DNA of 64,000 nt from Bemisia tabaci. Taxonomy: Eukaryota; Arthropoda; Insecta; Hemiptera; Aleyrodidae. The notes below the pieces were generated by a model. That model saw only the letters and a list, made by a program, of their open reading frames with translations. It ran no database searches and was not told where the DNA came from. Made by a program: the position numbers and the translations under genes. The stretch spans positions 744,001-808,000 of the forward strand of contig NC_092793.1 of NCBI RefSeq assembly GCF_918797505.1, in the 5' to 3' direction. Below, piece by piece: positions 33,996 through 45,560 of the stretch. The number at the start of each line of letters is the position of its first letter. The stretch's first letter is position 1.

Positions 33996-34385
33996 AGGAA
34001 GAAGATCTGAACGTATGTGGTGAATAATTCCTCTGGATACTTTCCTATCAGTAGATTTTCATGTATTTCAGCGTAAAGTAGAATCAGTATTGCATTGGTT
34101 ACTAGTGGAGGATGGTAAAATTATTAAAATAAAAATTGGTTTCAATACGAATGGTTGTTTATACTTTTTAATCTATTCCAGATCTTCAATAAAATCACTT
34201 ACACTGTAGTAAAATAAAAATGGGAGGACAAATAACAATTTTTTTTGCTGAATTTGGTAGGCCATTCCAAAGACTGCCTGACTGCGACAATTTTTGTTGC
34301 ATTTTGCCACACTAATCGTTCTTGTTTCATTTAGTCACACAGCACCTAGAGTTTGTGGCAATTTGCAAAATTTTTGTTGCAGTTT

Positions 34386-35203
34386 GCCACGTGGCTAAAT
34401 GAGCCATGGCTGAAGAAACAGATATCTTTCTCAATTAAATAGCAGCTGTAGAATTGTTTAAAGAAATTGGCATGATCACATCCTGTGCTTCAGCTTTGTT
34501 TAAACATTTATCAGTGAAAATTCATCTATTTCTATTTTTAGAAATATTGAGCACGGGGCGCGGTTATCAAGTCATATTGTGTGCGTATCACCCGATACAG
34601 CTCACTATCGTCCCTTGATTATTGAAGCTCACCGAATTATTTAAATTTTTGGCTGTGCTCTTTCACCCAACAGTTTTTTTATTGGAGAATTGGTGTATCC
34701 AATTGTTCTGAGAATGAATGAGAAACTATAAGTAACTCCTAAATGCGGTGTGTGACTAGGTACAAACTCCTGAACATTTTCTTTCTAACTACAGTTACAT
34801 CATTATTTTCGGTTTGTTCTCTGGACAGTCACTCTGTTAGTTTCATTTCCATTCTACTTTATGGAAAATGTTTTCTTCTCTTATATTTTAGCAAATCTGG
34901 GCCTGCATTTTATTTCATTTGGGATCCTCAATTAGTATGTTGGATGATGAAAGATTTAATGCCCTTAACCTTGGCATTCTTGAAATTACCGTCAGTACCT
35001 ACACTTTCATATCATCATGGATACAATTATAAGTCCAGTAATGAATATTCTCATTGGTGATCTGAAAGAGAGGCTCTTACACTATGATTACTATGATTTG
35101 CTGAGTTTTGAACAGTATAATGTCAAAATTCATTTATGCTGTAGTACAATATTCTACAATGGCATACTTTCCCATGTAGAATCATCATTGTCAAAAACAC
35201 AGA
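34386..35203. other. Utp4 intron, nothing recognised
   Basis: A plus-strand open frame at 34743-35060 is Leu/Phe/Ser-rich without a known motif. It lies in ordinary intronic sequence and is probably chance. Confidence 0.4.
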
Positions 35204-35211
35204 GTACTTAC

Positions 35212-36058
35212 TAGGGTGGATCGAATTTTTCGACTTTGAGAAAAGTAACGCGTATCTTCGAAAAAAAGTTGTCAAATGGGCCCCATATGAAGTACCCAAA
35301 ATTTCGCCGCATAAAATTGACCCCCCAGTACCGCATGAAGGCCTAAAAGGCCTAAATTTTTAATATATTATATTAAAGGTTCAAACACATGTTTCCTTAC
35401 AGATTTTGTCCAATTATTGTTCTAAAGGGCGTAAATTTCGTCCGTTTTGACGTATCGTGCACGAGTAAAGCACAATTGGCCTGTTTTCACCCGATAAATT
35501 GGCGGTAGCGCCCTCCAGAATGGCCCATCTTCAGTAATGTCGCAAAAGTGGTCAAAGCGGGCACCACGTGGACGCAGCGCGACGATCCGCGCGGTGCATC
35601 GCTCGAACGCCCTATCCGCATGTTTGTGGGTGAAAGGTTAGAAATACGCCAAAACGGACGAAATTTCGGCCCTTGGGGTCGTAATTCGTCAAAATCAATA
35701 AGGATTGACTAGTCACTTCCACTTTTACGACATTACTGAAGATGGGCCATTCTGGAGGGCGCTACCGCCAATTTATCGGGTGAAAACAGGCCAATTGTGC
35801 TTTACTCGTGCACGATACGTCAAAACGGACGAAATTTACGCCCTTTAGAACAATAATTGGACAAAATCTGTAAGGAAACATGTGTTTGAACCTTTAATAT
35901 AATATATTAAAAATTTAGGCCTTTTAGGCCTTCATGCGGTACTGGGGGGTCAATTTTATGCGGCGAAATTTTGGGTACTTCATATGGGGCCCATTCGACA
36001 ACTTTTTTTCGAAGATACGCGTTACTTTTCTCAAAGTCGAAAAATTCGATCCACCCTA
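35212..36058. mobile_element. hAT-type MITE with perfect 8-bp TSD
   Basis: Starts TAGGGTGGATCGAATTTTTC and ends GAAAAATTCGATCCACCCTA. The arms (35212-35552 and 35719-36058, about 340 bp) are almost perfectly complementary. Flanking GTACTTAC occurs at 35204-35211 and 36059-36066, an exact 8-bp duplication as made by hAT transposases. The 165-bp centre is GC-rich and asymmetric. High arm identity and an intact TSD imply a young insertion. No coding. Confidence 0.88.
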
Positions 36059-36404
36059 GTACTTACCGTGCTGGTGATGAAGACAACCTCGATTAACAAT
36101 GGAAGTGCAATGTAAAACAACCAAACTTAAACTACGTATAACAAAGAAAGTAGCAGCAACATAGAAAAATCCTTTGACACTGTCAAAGTAAGACAAAGAA
36201 GGAATAAGAAAATTTCAACAACTCAGAATATTTTGCGTACTTCTGGAAAGAAGTCTTTTTAAGTGTAATCTCTTTTCCCCATTTGTTATCAATGGAGACG
36301 TTCAGTGCCGGCATTTTTCCTTCAACTTTTCACGCTTATTCCTGGTGATCTACGTATGAAAAGCTGAAATGAGCAGTTATTCCTCTCTAGAAAAGCGTTC
36401 CTTA

Positions 36405-37362
36405 CGAGGTCTGTTAGATTAGAAACCGGATTTTGGTCATAACTAGCCTACAATGCGTCCAAATTACGTTTTCTTGAGCTTTTCTGATAGCTGAAAATAT
36501 ATTTAAGAACGCTACGTTCACAAATTTGAAAAATCTTAATTAACTTCGTTGGTATGTGGCTTGAAGTAAGGCGACCTCAAGGGTGTTTTGCGATTTTTAT
36601 GTTTGACCGAACTTGTCTCTCTTTTTTCGGTCTTGCACAACATTTTTCAACCCACAAGGACGATTGGAGTTTCGTCTCCATATCGTAGCTGTACACTAAA
36701 GTATTGTCACCGAAAATTATCCTATCCAAAAATGTAGGATCATTATTAGAACGTTCAAGCAGCTAAAGGTAATTTGACATTTGGTTGGATTTTCGTTCAA
36801 CGGACAACAATCAAGGGGCAAGTGTACCTGAAACTCGATGCGTGTCTACATATTCTATCAAAATTGTATGTACAGAGCCTTCAGAAATATTACTCTGTTC
36901 AACAAGCTCGAAACGACCATTTTCGAGTACTTTTGTCCGCATTTCTTCCACAAGACAAATGTCAGTCGCCGGTCGATTCCCATGCTCCTCATTTTTGACG
37001 AACTCCTGACCAGTTTTGAATCGTTTAACCCATTCAAAACAGTGGGGACATCTCGTAAAATGATCATGGTAAACTTTTCTTAGCATATACCAAAAGTTTC
37101 GGTACAAGGTATACCGAGTTTAAAACAAAATTTTATGTTGAATCTTTGCTCTGTCAGTGATCGCATGCTAAAATCGCAAAACGCACCTGACTTACTCGTA
37201 TTCGAGATGACACAGAATAAACACTGATCAAAATACACAAAATCTGTGAACGTAGCGTTCTTAAGTATATTTTCAGCTATCAGGAAAGCTCAAGAAAACC
37301 TAATTCGGACGCATTGTGGGCTAGTTATGACCAAAATCCGGTTTCTAATCTAACAGACCTCG
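36405..37362 (-). mobile_element. mariner-like element, internally deleted
   Basis: Inverted ends of about 130 bp start CGAGGTCTGTTAGATTAG (left) and end CTAATCTAACAGACCTCG (right), each flanked by TA (36403-36404 and 37363-37364), the canonical Tc1/mariner target. It is 958 bp long against about 1.3 kb for a complete mariner, and it encodes only the N-terminal part of a transposase on the minus strand. Confidence 0.88.
36770..37166 (-). pseudogene. mariner transposase, N-terminal remnant
   Basis: A minus-strand ATG at 37166 begins MRSLTEQRFNIKFCFKLG, the typical mariner start. A frameshift near 37095 moves into the frame carrying LRKVYHDHF..CFEWVKRFKTGQEFV, a GNRPATD linker and SEGSVHTIL, that is the paired HTH DNA-binding domain. 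An in-frame stop follows at about 36811, with further similarity (LLSVERKSNQ) to 36770, where the sequence breaks off. The DD34D catalytic domain is absent, so the product could not transpose. Confidence 0.82.
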
Positions 37363-37516
37363 TATTATAAGTATTAAGTCAAATTTTGAATTTAAAAAAA
37401 TCAGCTATTTCGATTTGTGCCCACGGAGTGCTGCATTATACGCCACCACAAAGGTTTATACATCACGTTTCTTTGTTTTCTCTGTCTGCGACACACTGTC
37501 TTGCATTTACCTGATA

Positions 37517-38436
37517 CGAGGTGTGGTCAAAAAGTTCCCGGACTGGTGCCGCCCTGGGCTGAAAAATGGTCCAAACGAGCTAAACTTAGGCTCGTTTGAA
37601 AGCTTATACTCTCACGAGTACACTTGTTTTTAGTTTTTGAAAAAATATCAGTTGGTTTTTGCACAGTGTCAATTTTACGGAGACGTGTTTGCATCGCATG
37701 GCGATTTTTTTAATTCAAAAAAGAAAATTTTGAAAAGGGCTGAAAAATGCTCCAAACGAGCTAAACTTAGGCTCGTTTAAAAGCTTATACTCTCACGAGT
37801 ACACTCCTTTTTAGTTTTTGAAAAAATATTTATTAGTTTTCGCACAGCGTCAATTTTACGGAGACGTGTTTGCGCCGTGCGGCAATTTTGTCTGCGAACG
37901 AGAAATGACCAACATCCACTTCCAACTTTGAGGTGGCTGATAAGACAGGTGCATCCAGCGATCACGCTGATATGAATCCATCCTACCTCTGGTGTAGTGG
38001 TGTACTTGCACAAGATAAACCAATATTGTTTACCTGAAATGTGTCACTTGGAACGCATCAAGATGCAATTTTTCGAGTTCGAAAAATTGCAACAAAAATT
38101 GCAGGTAAACAATAGTGGTTTATCTTGTGCAAGTACACCAGAGGTAGGATAGACTCATATCAGCGTGATCGCTGGATGCACCTGTCTTATCATTCACCTC
38201 AAAGTTGGAAGTGGATGTTTGTTATTTCTCGTTCGCAGACAAAATTGCCGCACGGCGCAAACACGTCTCCGTAAAATTGACGCTGTGCGAAAACTAATGA
38301 ATATTTTTTTAAAAACTAAAAAGGAGTGTACTCGTGAGAGTACCTATAAGCTTTCAAGCGAGTCTAAGTTTAGCTCGTTTGGACCATTCTTCAGCCCAGG
38401 GTGGCACCAGTCCGGGAACTTTTTGACCACACCTTG
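37517..38436. mobile_element. mariner-type MITE, 920 bp
   Basis: Ends CGAGGTGTGGTCAAAAAGTT and AACTTTTTGACCACACCTTG are inverted, each next to TA (37515-37516 and 38437-38438). Subterminal units are duplicated: CCAAACGAGCTAAACTTAGG occurs at about 37572 and 37751 and, inverted, at 38366. Inner arms around 37850-38010 and 38110-38290 also pair. No open transposase. It sits only about 150 bp from the mariner at 36405-37362, and its tip resembles that element's (CGAGGTxTG). Confidence 0.83.
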
Positions 38437-38807
38437 TATTGGTTATCCAACGGTGCCTACTTTTCGGAGTTTTCTCTGTAGTAATGTTAATGCAGTGCCT
38501 CTGATTATATCTTATGGGCATTCATACCCCAGATCCTTTTTTATTTGCAACCTTTAATCCACCCTACTTTTACTACATGAAATCAATATTCATGCAAAAA
38601 TTCCTATCGTTTTTTCCATCTCAAGTTCCCAAATTTTTGGGTGGCTCTACTGAGAATATGTAAATAATTTCTGTAAGTTATGGGTTGGCACCACTGTTCT
38701 GGATTCAATACAGTCTGAAAACACCTGTGCTTTGGGAATCAAGTAGCAACATCATAACAATTGGAGCCCCTTCTTTATTCAATGATGCCTTGTAGAAACT
38801 GTCCAAA

Positions 38808-38968
38808 GTCAGATAAGTTGGCAGTTGCTCACTTTTGACTGTCATGCGCAAAAGACCAATTTACTCCTCTGTGCATGATATCGCTCGTATTCAATCCTAA
38901 ATTGCCATTGGAAGACTGGAACGCAGTTGCTTGTTAACAGAAAGTTAACAACTGCCAACTTATCTGAC
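38808..38968. mobile_element. Short MITE, 161 bp
   Basis: A perfect 19-20 bp inverted end pair, GTCAGATAAGTTGGCAGTTG and CAACTGCCAACTTATCTGAC, encloses about 120 bp without coding. Target duplication not resolved. Confidence 0.75.
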
Positions 38969-39167
38969 ACGCGTTCTAGTTCTGTCATTCAAGCCATTCA
39001 ATGATTATTGAATAAAAGGCATTTCTGGTGACGGCAATAAAGTGTTGCAATTCAGAAAAAAGGAAAGTTCACATTGATTGGAGTTATGTATTTTTATCAT
39101 TTCACGGTCCTCTTATTTCTAAGGGAAACTTTAGTATAATTTGTCTTATGTTATTTTTATTTTCCAG

Positions 39168-39268
39168 TTTTAGTCGATCTAATCCATTTACTTGCACTTT
39201 CATGTGATGGAAAGTACATAATTGCAGCCGATAGACAGAGTAACATTGGGGTTTGGTCTTTAAAAGGA
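39168..39268 (+). CDS. Utp4: Utp4 exon (VLVDLIHLLALSCDGKYIIAADRQ)
   Basis: Acceptor TTTTCCAG, donor GGA|GTAAGT. Two bases complete the Val codon begun at 31272, and the exon ends in phase 0. It encodes LLALSCDGKYIIAADR followed by SNIGVWSLKG, a complete WD40 blade turn. The SNI-V-x-x-K element is well conserved in cirhin orthologues. Confidence 0.9.
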
Positions 39269-41161
39269 GTAAGTAGCTTTTAAGTCTTACTCAAAATAAA
39301 TGATGAACTCAGCAAAGATAATTTTGTCCAAAAAAAAGGTAATACCGAGGAAAATCATTCAATTGTAAAATATACTGAAATTTAAAATTACTTGGGTGTT
39401 TGATTTGACTCGAGTGGATTATGGTTTTTTTGTGAGCAGGAAGTATAAAAATTAACCCAGATAGAAACCGTTATTTTTTAATTCATAAGTGAAATTTGAG
39501 AAGTTTCAATGTGTTCATCTCAATGTACTCCACCAATGGCACCCTTTGTAAAATTTTGTCATGAAAAAATGTGGTTCTCTAAGGAGGAGTATAAGAATCA
39601 GGTGTAGGAGAAAAGTAAGCATCTGTTTTCATAGGGATATTAATAGCAACTATACATTGTTTCTAAAATAAGCCTAAAATATTAAATCCATTCTTCAAAA
39701 TGTAGTCCAGTTACAAATAGAACTCAGATTGTCAACATAGCCAAGCATCAAGGAACGACAAAATTTCCTTGAGCCTTGTAAATTAACTAAGACAAGTAGA
39801 TATCAGCATTTCGCTGGGAGCTTAGCTATTGCTATTTGGTGGTCCACCGGTCGTTTCTGGACCTATAGGATCACGAGATTTTCGGTTTTGTTGCAGAGTA
39901 AGCGGACGAACTGGAGTTCAAACGCAGCAATTGAGAACTACATGAGAAAAACCACCTATACTTGTATAAGTGGATATTCTGCCTCCCTGTCCATTCAAAT
40001 TATTGTATCCTTTTGTATAGATGGTGGTAGTGATGGCAAGTCGATCTCTTGATTACTTGGCTAAAGAATCCAATTTTAAAGTAGTGAGGTTAGACCAAGT
40101 GGTTAGTGCATGCAAAATGCGTACCCATACATGTATCAGTGTTTTTCTGCCCATCAACGCAATCACGCGCTTCATCAACATCATAAGACTGTTGTTTTGT
40201 GTTATGTGACATTTTATAACTGTTGTAAAGCATCAGTTGGTAGTAATGGATGGCAAGTCAATCCCTTGGTTACTCGGCTAAAGAATCAAATTTTAGAGCA
40301 GTGAGGCATTTTTTAAATAATTATTCAGACATTTTACCCTGAGACTAGGTGGAAGTTGGAACAACCACCCATTACAACATGTTTTAAATCAACAATTCTA
40401 CAACTGAACCATTTTCCAAATTTGCACAATGGATCGCTCAAAGGGTACAATCAATTTCAAAAAAGTGCTTTTGCAGTTTGCCTACGGCGGTAACTCAGCA
40501 ATGCATCAAATAATCAAAACCTCAAATGCAATGTTCTCACAACTATTATTTCCTGCTATGGGTGGTTATTCTAGGTATGGCCTCAATTGTACCTCTGTTC
40601 ATATCTCACCCTAAGCTGTCGTTTTAGCGAAACTTGATTTTTTGGGTTGATGTCCCCTATATTGCCATATACTTTTTTTAGAAACTTTGTATATGTCACT
40701 GGCAATTTATTAAATCAGTCATCTTATCAAATACCGTAGCAGATTGAATTTGATAGAAATGATTCATTGTTCTTTCCTCTTCAATACATAGAGAGAATGC
40801 AAGAATACAGAATACACAAATTTTTAAAAGTTTATGTTTTATAACGTGTTGCAAATGTTTACATAATTGTTCGTTCAAGGGCTACAAAACCATTTAAAAT
40901 ACTATTCTGTGATGCACGTTTTTACACCGATTTCTGTATTCATAGGAGCAATGAATTACTATGTTTACAATTAGCACAAAAAAATCAGAATTTCAATCTA
41001 AGCAAAAAAATTCACTATTTTCCTAGGCATTGGACAAAATACCTGATTTGACTCTTTGCCTGCGACATATATGTATAGCTTTGAGATACATAGTACAAAC
41101 TATACTAGGTTGACTGGTAGTGCCAACATGTTGTAAGCCCACTTTGTTTTTTGTCTTTCAG
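39269..41161. other. Utp4 intron with a ~225-bp direct repeat
   Basis: 40019-40095 and 40241-40310 are direct copies (GGCAAGTCxATCxCTTGxTTACT, CTAAAGAATCxAATTTTA). No gene or element end is recognisable in the remainder. Confidence 0.5.
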
Positions 41162-41257
41162 TTCAAAACAAGCCTTCCAAGGTACACCCACGCGCCAACT
41201 GCAATGGCTATCAATCCTTTGTCAAATTTTTTGATAGTTGTTTATTCGGACCATAAG
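41162..41257 (+). CDS. Utp4: Utp4 exon (FKTSLPRYTHAPTAMAINP ... YSDHK)
   Basis: Acceptor TCTTTCAG, donor AAG|GTGAGT. Thirty-two codons, phase 0 at both ends. The P-T-A-M-A-I-x-P turn and VVYSD strand match the penultimate propeller blade of cirhin, directly continuing the previous exon's SLKG. Confidence 0.9.
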
Positions 41258-41484
41258 GTGAGTTCAAAGTTTCATCAGAATAACGGCACTTTCGTTCTCT
41301 GATAAAGAAAATCATTCTCATCCAGACTCAGATTTCTCAACAAGTGCTGTTTATAATCCTTACCAGAATTTTCCAAGATTCATATCTTCTGAGATTCGCT
41401 TATTTTTTTGTGCAGAGGAATGAAACATAAACGTAGTGACCAGAGCCTATGTCAGGGAGATACCTGGTAGTACGGTGGGTACGA

Positions 41485-42240
41485 TCGAATAATGGCCAAA
41501 ACCCTGCTTATTTTGATTGGAAATTGCCGCTTTCAGGGATCATTCTTATGGTCATAAGAAGCTCTTTTAGAAGAGAAACCACCCTGGGGTCCGTGCAGGA
41601 ACCAAGATGGCGGCCGTTAAAGATGGCCGCCAAGGGTTTTTTCAGAGCGCTATATCTCGGAAACTACGTGTCCGATTTTCGTTTTCTTGGTCCTGTTTTA
41701 AAGCTAAAATGCTTCTACAGAAGCCTGCCTCATAAATTTTTTCGCCCAAGGCACACATGCATGGTCATTAGGAAAATTTTGAAATTTTTAAATTTCACCC
41801 AATTTTCAAGAGCGTTTAATTATTTAACGCGCGGGAAAATGGCGTTTTTGTCTTCAGTAACCGCGATGGGAAATTATGTCACGTTCAATTTGATACCAAA
41901 ACGATTTTTCTGTGTCAAAAAATGCACCCGCTGGAGCAATTGAAGTGAAGCGTTGCGGTGCGCGGCGCGCGGTGAAAACGGCGGAATACAGGCAATTAAC
42001 GTGCTACGCAAGTCATACGCGCGCTATACATATCTCGGCACATTCTCGTCCGATTTTCATTATTTTGAGCTTGTTTAGAAGCTATGTTGAAAGTTAATTA
42101 GTGTAACGGGCATACTTGCGCTTCTCCTCCGAATTTTCCGGGTATTTTTCAAAAGAACAGAAAATGTTCAAATTTCCAAAATTTACAACGATGAATAATT
42201 TTCAATCGGGTGGAGAAACAAACCTCTTCTCGTGTTTTGT
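41485..42240 (+). repeat. Left arm, outer piece
   Basis: Inverted copy of 49607-50300, for example GGTCCGTGCAGGAACCAAGATGG against CCATCTTGGTTCCTGCACGGACC reversed. It ends in TCGTGTTTTGT, where the LINE fragment begins. The short open frames on it (41449-41943) are non-conserved between arms. Confidence 0.85.
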
Positions 42241-42838
42241 TATTCCTCAACCGAGTTAAGAATCCTCTTATCGTTGTCTTTGGAAATCCTTTTGTCCCAA
42301 AGAATCCCATTAAACATTGTGATGCCTTTCCTTCCTTGAAGATTACGGTCCCGAATGGCCTGATCCAACTTCCCATCCGAAGTCAGCTTCACCCCCAGGT
42401 ACTTGTATTGTTCACAACTTTCTATATGTTCACTATGCTTTGATGAGCACCCCCGACTGACATCTTTTTTATCGTACAGACACTAACCTCGAGAACCCAT
42501 TTGCGGTACTCCTCAACCAACTTCCTGGTCATATACTCCGCGTCATCGTGATCTTGACTCATGACTACTTCGTCGTCAGCAAAGCATAGCACGAACAGTG
42601 TTTCTTGGTCATTCAGAGGGACATCCATTCCGGCACACTTTCCTTTCCATTTCTTCAGAACGTTCGCTAGATATATCTTAAATAGCGTCGGTGACGGACA
42701 AAATCCCTGCTTAAGCCCCTTGGTGACAAAAAAACCGTCTGGAAGCCTTCCTTGGCACTTGATTCTGGCAAAACCCCCCTCCCTCCCCGATAAAACTGCA
42801 TAACTGCCCCAATAAGTCCTTTACTAAAACCAGTTTCT
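42241..42838 (-). pseudogene. LINE reverse transcriptase fragment, 3' part
   Basis: The minus strand encodes ETGFSKGLIGAVMQFY, KGLKQGFCPSPTLFKIYL (RT box B equivalent), LCFADDEVVMSQ (catalytic box with ADD), then YKYLGVKLTSDGKLDQAIRDR and ILWDKRISKD. It breaks off at 42240 against the inverted arm. It continues upstream, across the hAT insertion, at 45086-45147. One 5' stop (in YDSIV*YD) and a frame break near 42790 mark it as dead. Class: non-LTR retrotransposon distinct from the Jockey-like copy at 23056. Confidence 0.8.
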
Positions 42839-42918
42839 TCTAGCAGGGTTCATGCAAGCTTGAAAAGTGCTTGAAAAGTGCTTGATTTTAAAAAAAAAAT
42901 TCAAGGCCTTGAAAGTGC

Positions 42919-43995
42919 TTGATTTTTTGGAAAGTGCTTGAAAACGTGCTTGAATTTCTCAGATCCACTTTTCGGAGGTCAAATGAGAAAGCATTCGACT
43001 TTTCAGACGTACGCTGGAAAGTATTAAAACGTGTTGAAATTGAAACGAGAACTACTCTGCTGAGTTGCCTGCTCAGTCTTTCGTCGCTGCTGAAAGTGGC
43101 TGAAAAAGATAACTTTGATCTAATTACTGGCGCTATTAGATTTTACAAGAATGTCTTGTCAAAAATTTTAGAAAAATCTCCAATATCACATGCCTTAGTT
43201 CGAAATTTGTCCTGTTTGGATCCGAGAAGTATGATTCACCTAGATGCAGATTCTTCTCCTGTTAGTCGGTCAGCTGTTTGCAAGAAGAAAATGAGGTCTG
43301 TCTTAAATACATTGTGTGATTGTAAAATAGTCGTAGCTGGTAAAGTTGATATTATTCTTGATGAATTTGATTCATTTTATCAAAACGTTGTCTTAAAGAA
43401 AGCTGTCACCTTTGCACACTATGAGCCTTATAAAGAGAAGTCAAGAGTTGATGAGTTTTATATTAACTTTATGGACAAGGATGAATACAAAAATTTATGG
43501 AAAGTTGTCAAAATAACTCTACTCTTAAGTCATGGACAAGCATCAGTGGAGAGAGGTTTTAGTGTAAATAAAAACCTAGAAGTAGAAAATTTAAAGGAGC
43601 AGTCCTACATAGCACAGCGTTATGTACATGAGTTTACCGATGAAATGGAGAGCTTATCCAGTATGGTAATAACCAAAGAGTTAAGACAAAGTGTATCAGG
43701 TGCTCGCAGTAGATATGCTACCTATTTAGAGGAAGAAAAGAAAATCAAGGCTCTCACAGCTATTAAAAATGAAAAGTCAGAAAAAACAAAATCTCTACAA
43801 GAGAGAAAAAGACGCTTATGTGAAGATGTAAAGACCTTAGAAAAAGGTGCAGACGACCTGGCAGAACAAGCTGAAAAGAAGCAAGATCTCTCATTAATTG
43901 TTAAGTCCAATAGTTTCCGCCAAAGTGCCAAAAGAAAAAAAGAAGAGTTAGCAATCGTTGAAGGAGAAATTTCGAAACTCTCCAAACAGTTGTGA
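42919..43995 (+). pseudogene. hAT-like transposase, C-terminal portion
   Basis: A 358-codon open frame without an ATG start (it begins at TTG inside the subterminal repeats), so the first exon(s) or 5' half are deleted. Around residues 200-225 lies LLLSHGQASVERGFSVNKNL, the conserved dimerisation-region type motif (A-x-x-E-R-x-F-S) of hAT transposases. The last 110 residues are Lys/Glu-rich and predicted coiled coil (SLQERKRRLCEDVKTLEKG...). The N-terminal BED zinc finger and first catalytic Asp are not visible. The frame is otherwise intact, which suggests a fairly recent deletion. Confidence 0.75.
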
Positions 43996-44409
43996 AAAAG
44001 AACCATAAGTCTCGGTTAAAATCTATAACTTTTTAAACTGCTTGTAAAAACATTTTTCTTCATACCTACATTTATTTAATTTCACATTAACATTTTTTTC
44101 TTTTTACTTCTGGTTTTTTTACCTTATTTTTTTTCAATGATGTGGGTCCATTATCTTCTTGAAAGTGTTTTTTTTTCTTCTTTCGTCCGGTTTTTTAGTG
44201 TTCATAAAGACTCTTTTTTCAAATGATGTGCCGTTCCATACTCCAGACATACTCCTTACGTGTAGCTTCAAATTAAGAAATCCCACTTTTAAAATTCAAA
44301 TATTTTTACAATAGTGAAAGACTATCAGAAAACATCTTGCTTCAGCTTTATCAAGAATGAATCTTCAATTTTGAGCTTCTTGTCCAAGTACCCTACTATT
44401 CTCATGAAT

Positions 44410-44593
44410 TTAATCCATCGGGTAGCATGCAGATTTTCTATTAACTCTTTCATAAGTTGCACCATCTTCAGCCCATCTTATACCTATCGATATCCATCGG
44501 ATTTAACCCATCGGATAGCATGCAGATTTTCTATTAACTCTTTCATAAGTTGCACCATCTTCAGCCCATCTTATACCTATCGATATCCATCAC
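44410..44593 (+). repeat. 92-bp tandem duplication inside the hAT-like element
   Basis: Two nearly identical copies (TAGCATGCAGATTTTCTATT ... CTATCGATATCCATC) lie directly in tandem at 44410-44501 and 44502-44593. Confidence 0.9.
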
Positions 44594-45085
44594 TTCTTAA
44601 TGATTAACGTTGTCTCAATGAATATGAAAGTAAGATATTTATTTATTATTATCATTTATTTTTCTTTTTATTTTTTAAACCAACGTTTTGAATAAATTGG
44701 AATAAAACATTCAGGTGTAAGTATGGATGGGTAGTTGGTCGAAAACTTATGCGGTGAGCCAGGATTTTACTTTTTTTTGCTTAGAATTTAGAGGTATTTA
44801 CTTACTGGGTTGTCAGTATTGGTACTGACACTTGGGATGGTCTTTCATTTATACATCCGTGTATTTTTTAATTAGAGGAAAATACTCATTTTAGTTGGTT
44901 GTTGATATCTGTCTCGCTATTAGGAGTTTTTATGTCAAAGGTCCTGTGGAAAAATTTCTTGAATCTCGCGCAAAACTGCTTCCAAAAGGCTCTTGAAAGT
45001 GCTTGAAAAGTGCTTGAAAATTCAGAAAAATGTGCTTGAAAAGTGCTTGAATTTTTAGCACTGAGGCTGCATGAACCCTGTCTAG

Positions 45086-45147
45086 GACTTCCCAAAGTTT
45101 CACAAGACTATCATACTAGACAATACTATCATAAGCCTTTTTATAAA
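45086..45147 (-). pseudogene. LINE reverse transcriptase fragment, 5' part
   Basis: The minus strand reads KKAYDSIV, a stop, then YDSLVKLWEVL, which is the RT box A region. It joins in frame to the ETGFSK segment at 42838 once the hAT-like element is removed. At 45148 the sequence returns to the inverted arm. Confidence 0.75.
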
Positions 45148-45560
45148 CCATTTTTGTGCGATGATAAATAAATCCATGAGCTCAATTTTAACCGCACCTC
45201 CGTGGCAAGAACTTTCCGTTGGTAGGCGTTTTGATCCGATTCATCGCCGCGCCGCACCTAGTACAATCTAAGTGGACGAGACCCTTAGTGGACGCGACGT
45301 TGCGTGATTTCCCGGATCCTAAGACAGATTTTCGATAAATCGCGATGCACAGAGGGTCGTCTCACTTCCCATAAAACTTAATTTGTTTATCAGGATGAAT
45401 TTTCATCGGTATCGTCGGTATATACGGGGGGGGGGGGAAGGGACAGAAATTCGTACAAATCAACATGAAAGCGTATTCTCTTTTGGCCTTGGGGTATTTC
45501 TTGTCTGGAATAAGACGTGATGATATGATTTGGAAGAGCGACTAGCTGTTTTCGATGGGG
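45148..45560 (+). repeat. Left arm, inner piece
   Basis: Inverted copy of 49175-49570 (for example AACTTTCCGTTGGTAGGCGTTTTGATCCGATTCATCGCCGCG). About 37 bp present in the right arm at the LINE junction (about 49571-49607) are missing here, so the LINE insertion was accompanied by a small target deletion. Confidence 0.8.

Larger units (their letters stand above)
33212..34385. mobile_element. TIR element enclosing CCTAA arrays
   Basis: 33215-33315 (CTAGGTGCTATGTGGCTAAACG, GAAACAAGAAxxATTAG) is inverted at 34290-34385 (TTAGTCACACAGCACCTAG). The pair encloses degenerate CCTAA repeats and a poly-A-tailed segment. Related sequence occurs at 31640-31720. No transposase; superfamily unknown. Confidence 0.5.
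42844..45080 (+). mobile_element. hAT-like DNA transposon, 2.2 kb, 5-bp TSD
   Basis: Ends CAGGGTTCATGCA and TGCATGAACCCTG are perfect inverted repeats, followed by subterminal GTGCTTGAAAA repeats in both orientations. TCTAG flanks both sides (42839-42843 and 45081-45085). Removing the element and one TCTAG restores a continuous RT reading frame (LWEVLEETGFSK on the minus strand), proving both the ends and a 5-bp duplication. It carries the C-terminal half of a hAT-like transposase. Confidence 0.88.

Noticed and set aside
34743..35060. 105-codon hydrophobic frame
   Set aside because: No motif, no plausible start context, inside a Utp4 intron; consistent with chance in AT-rich DNA.
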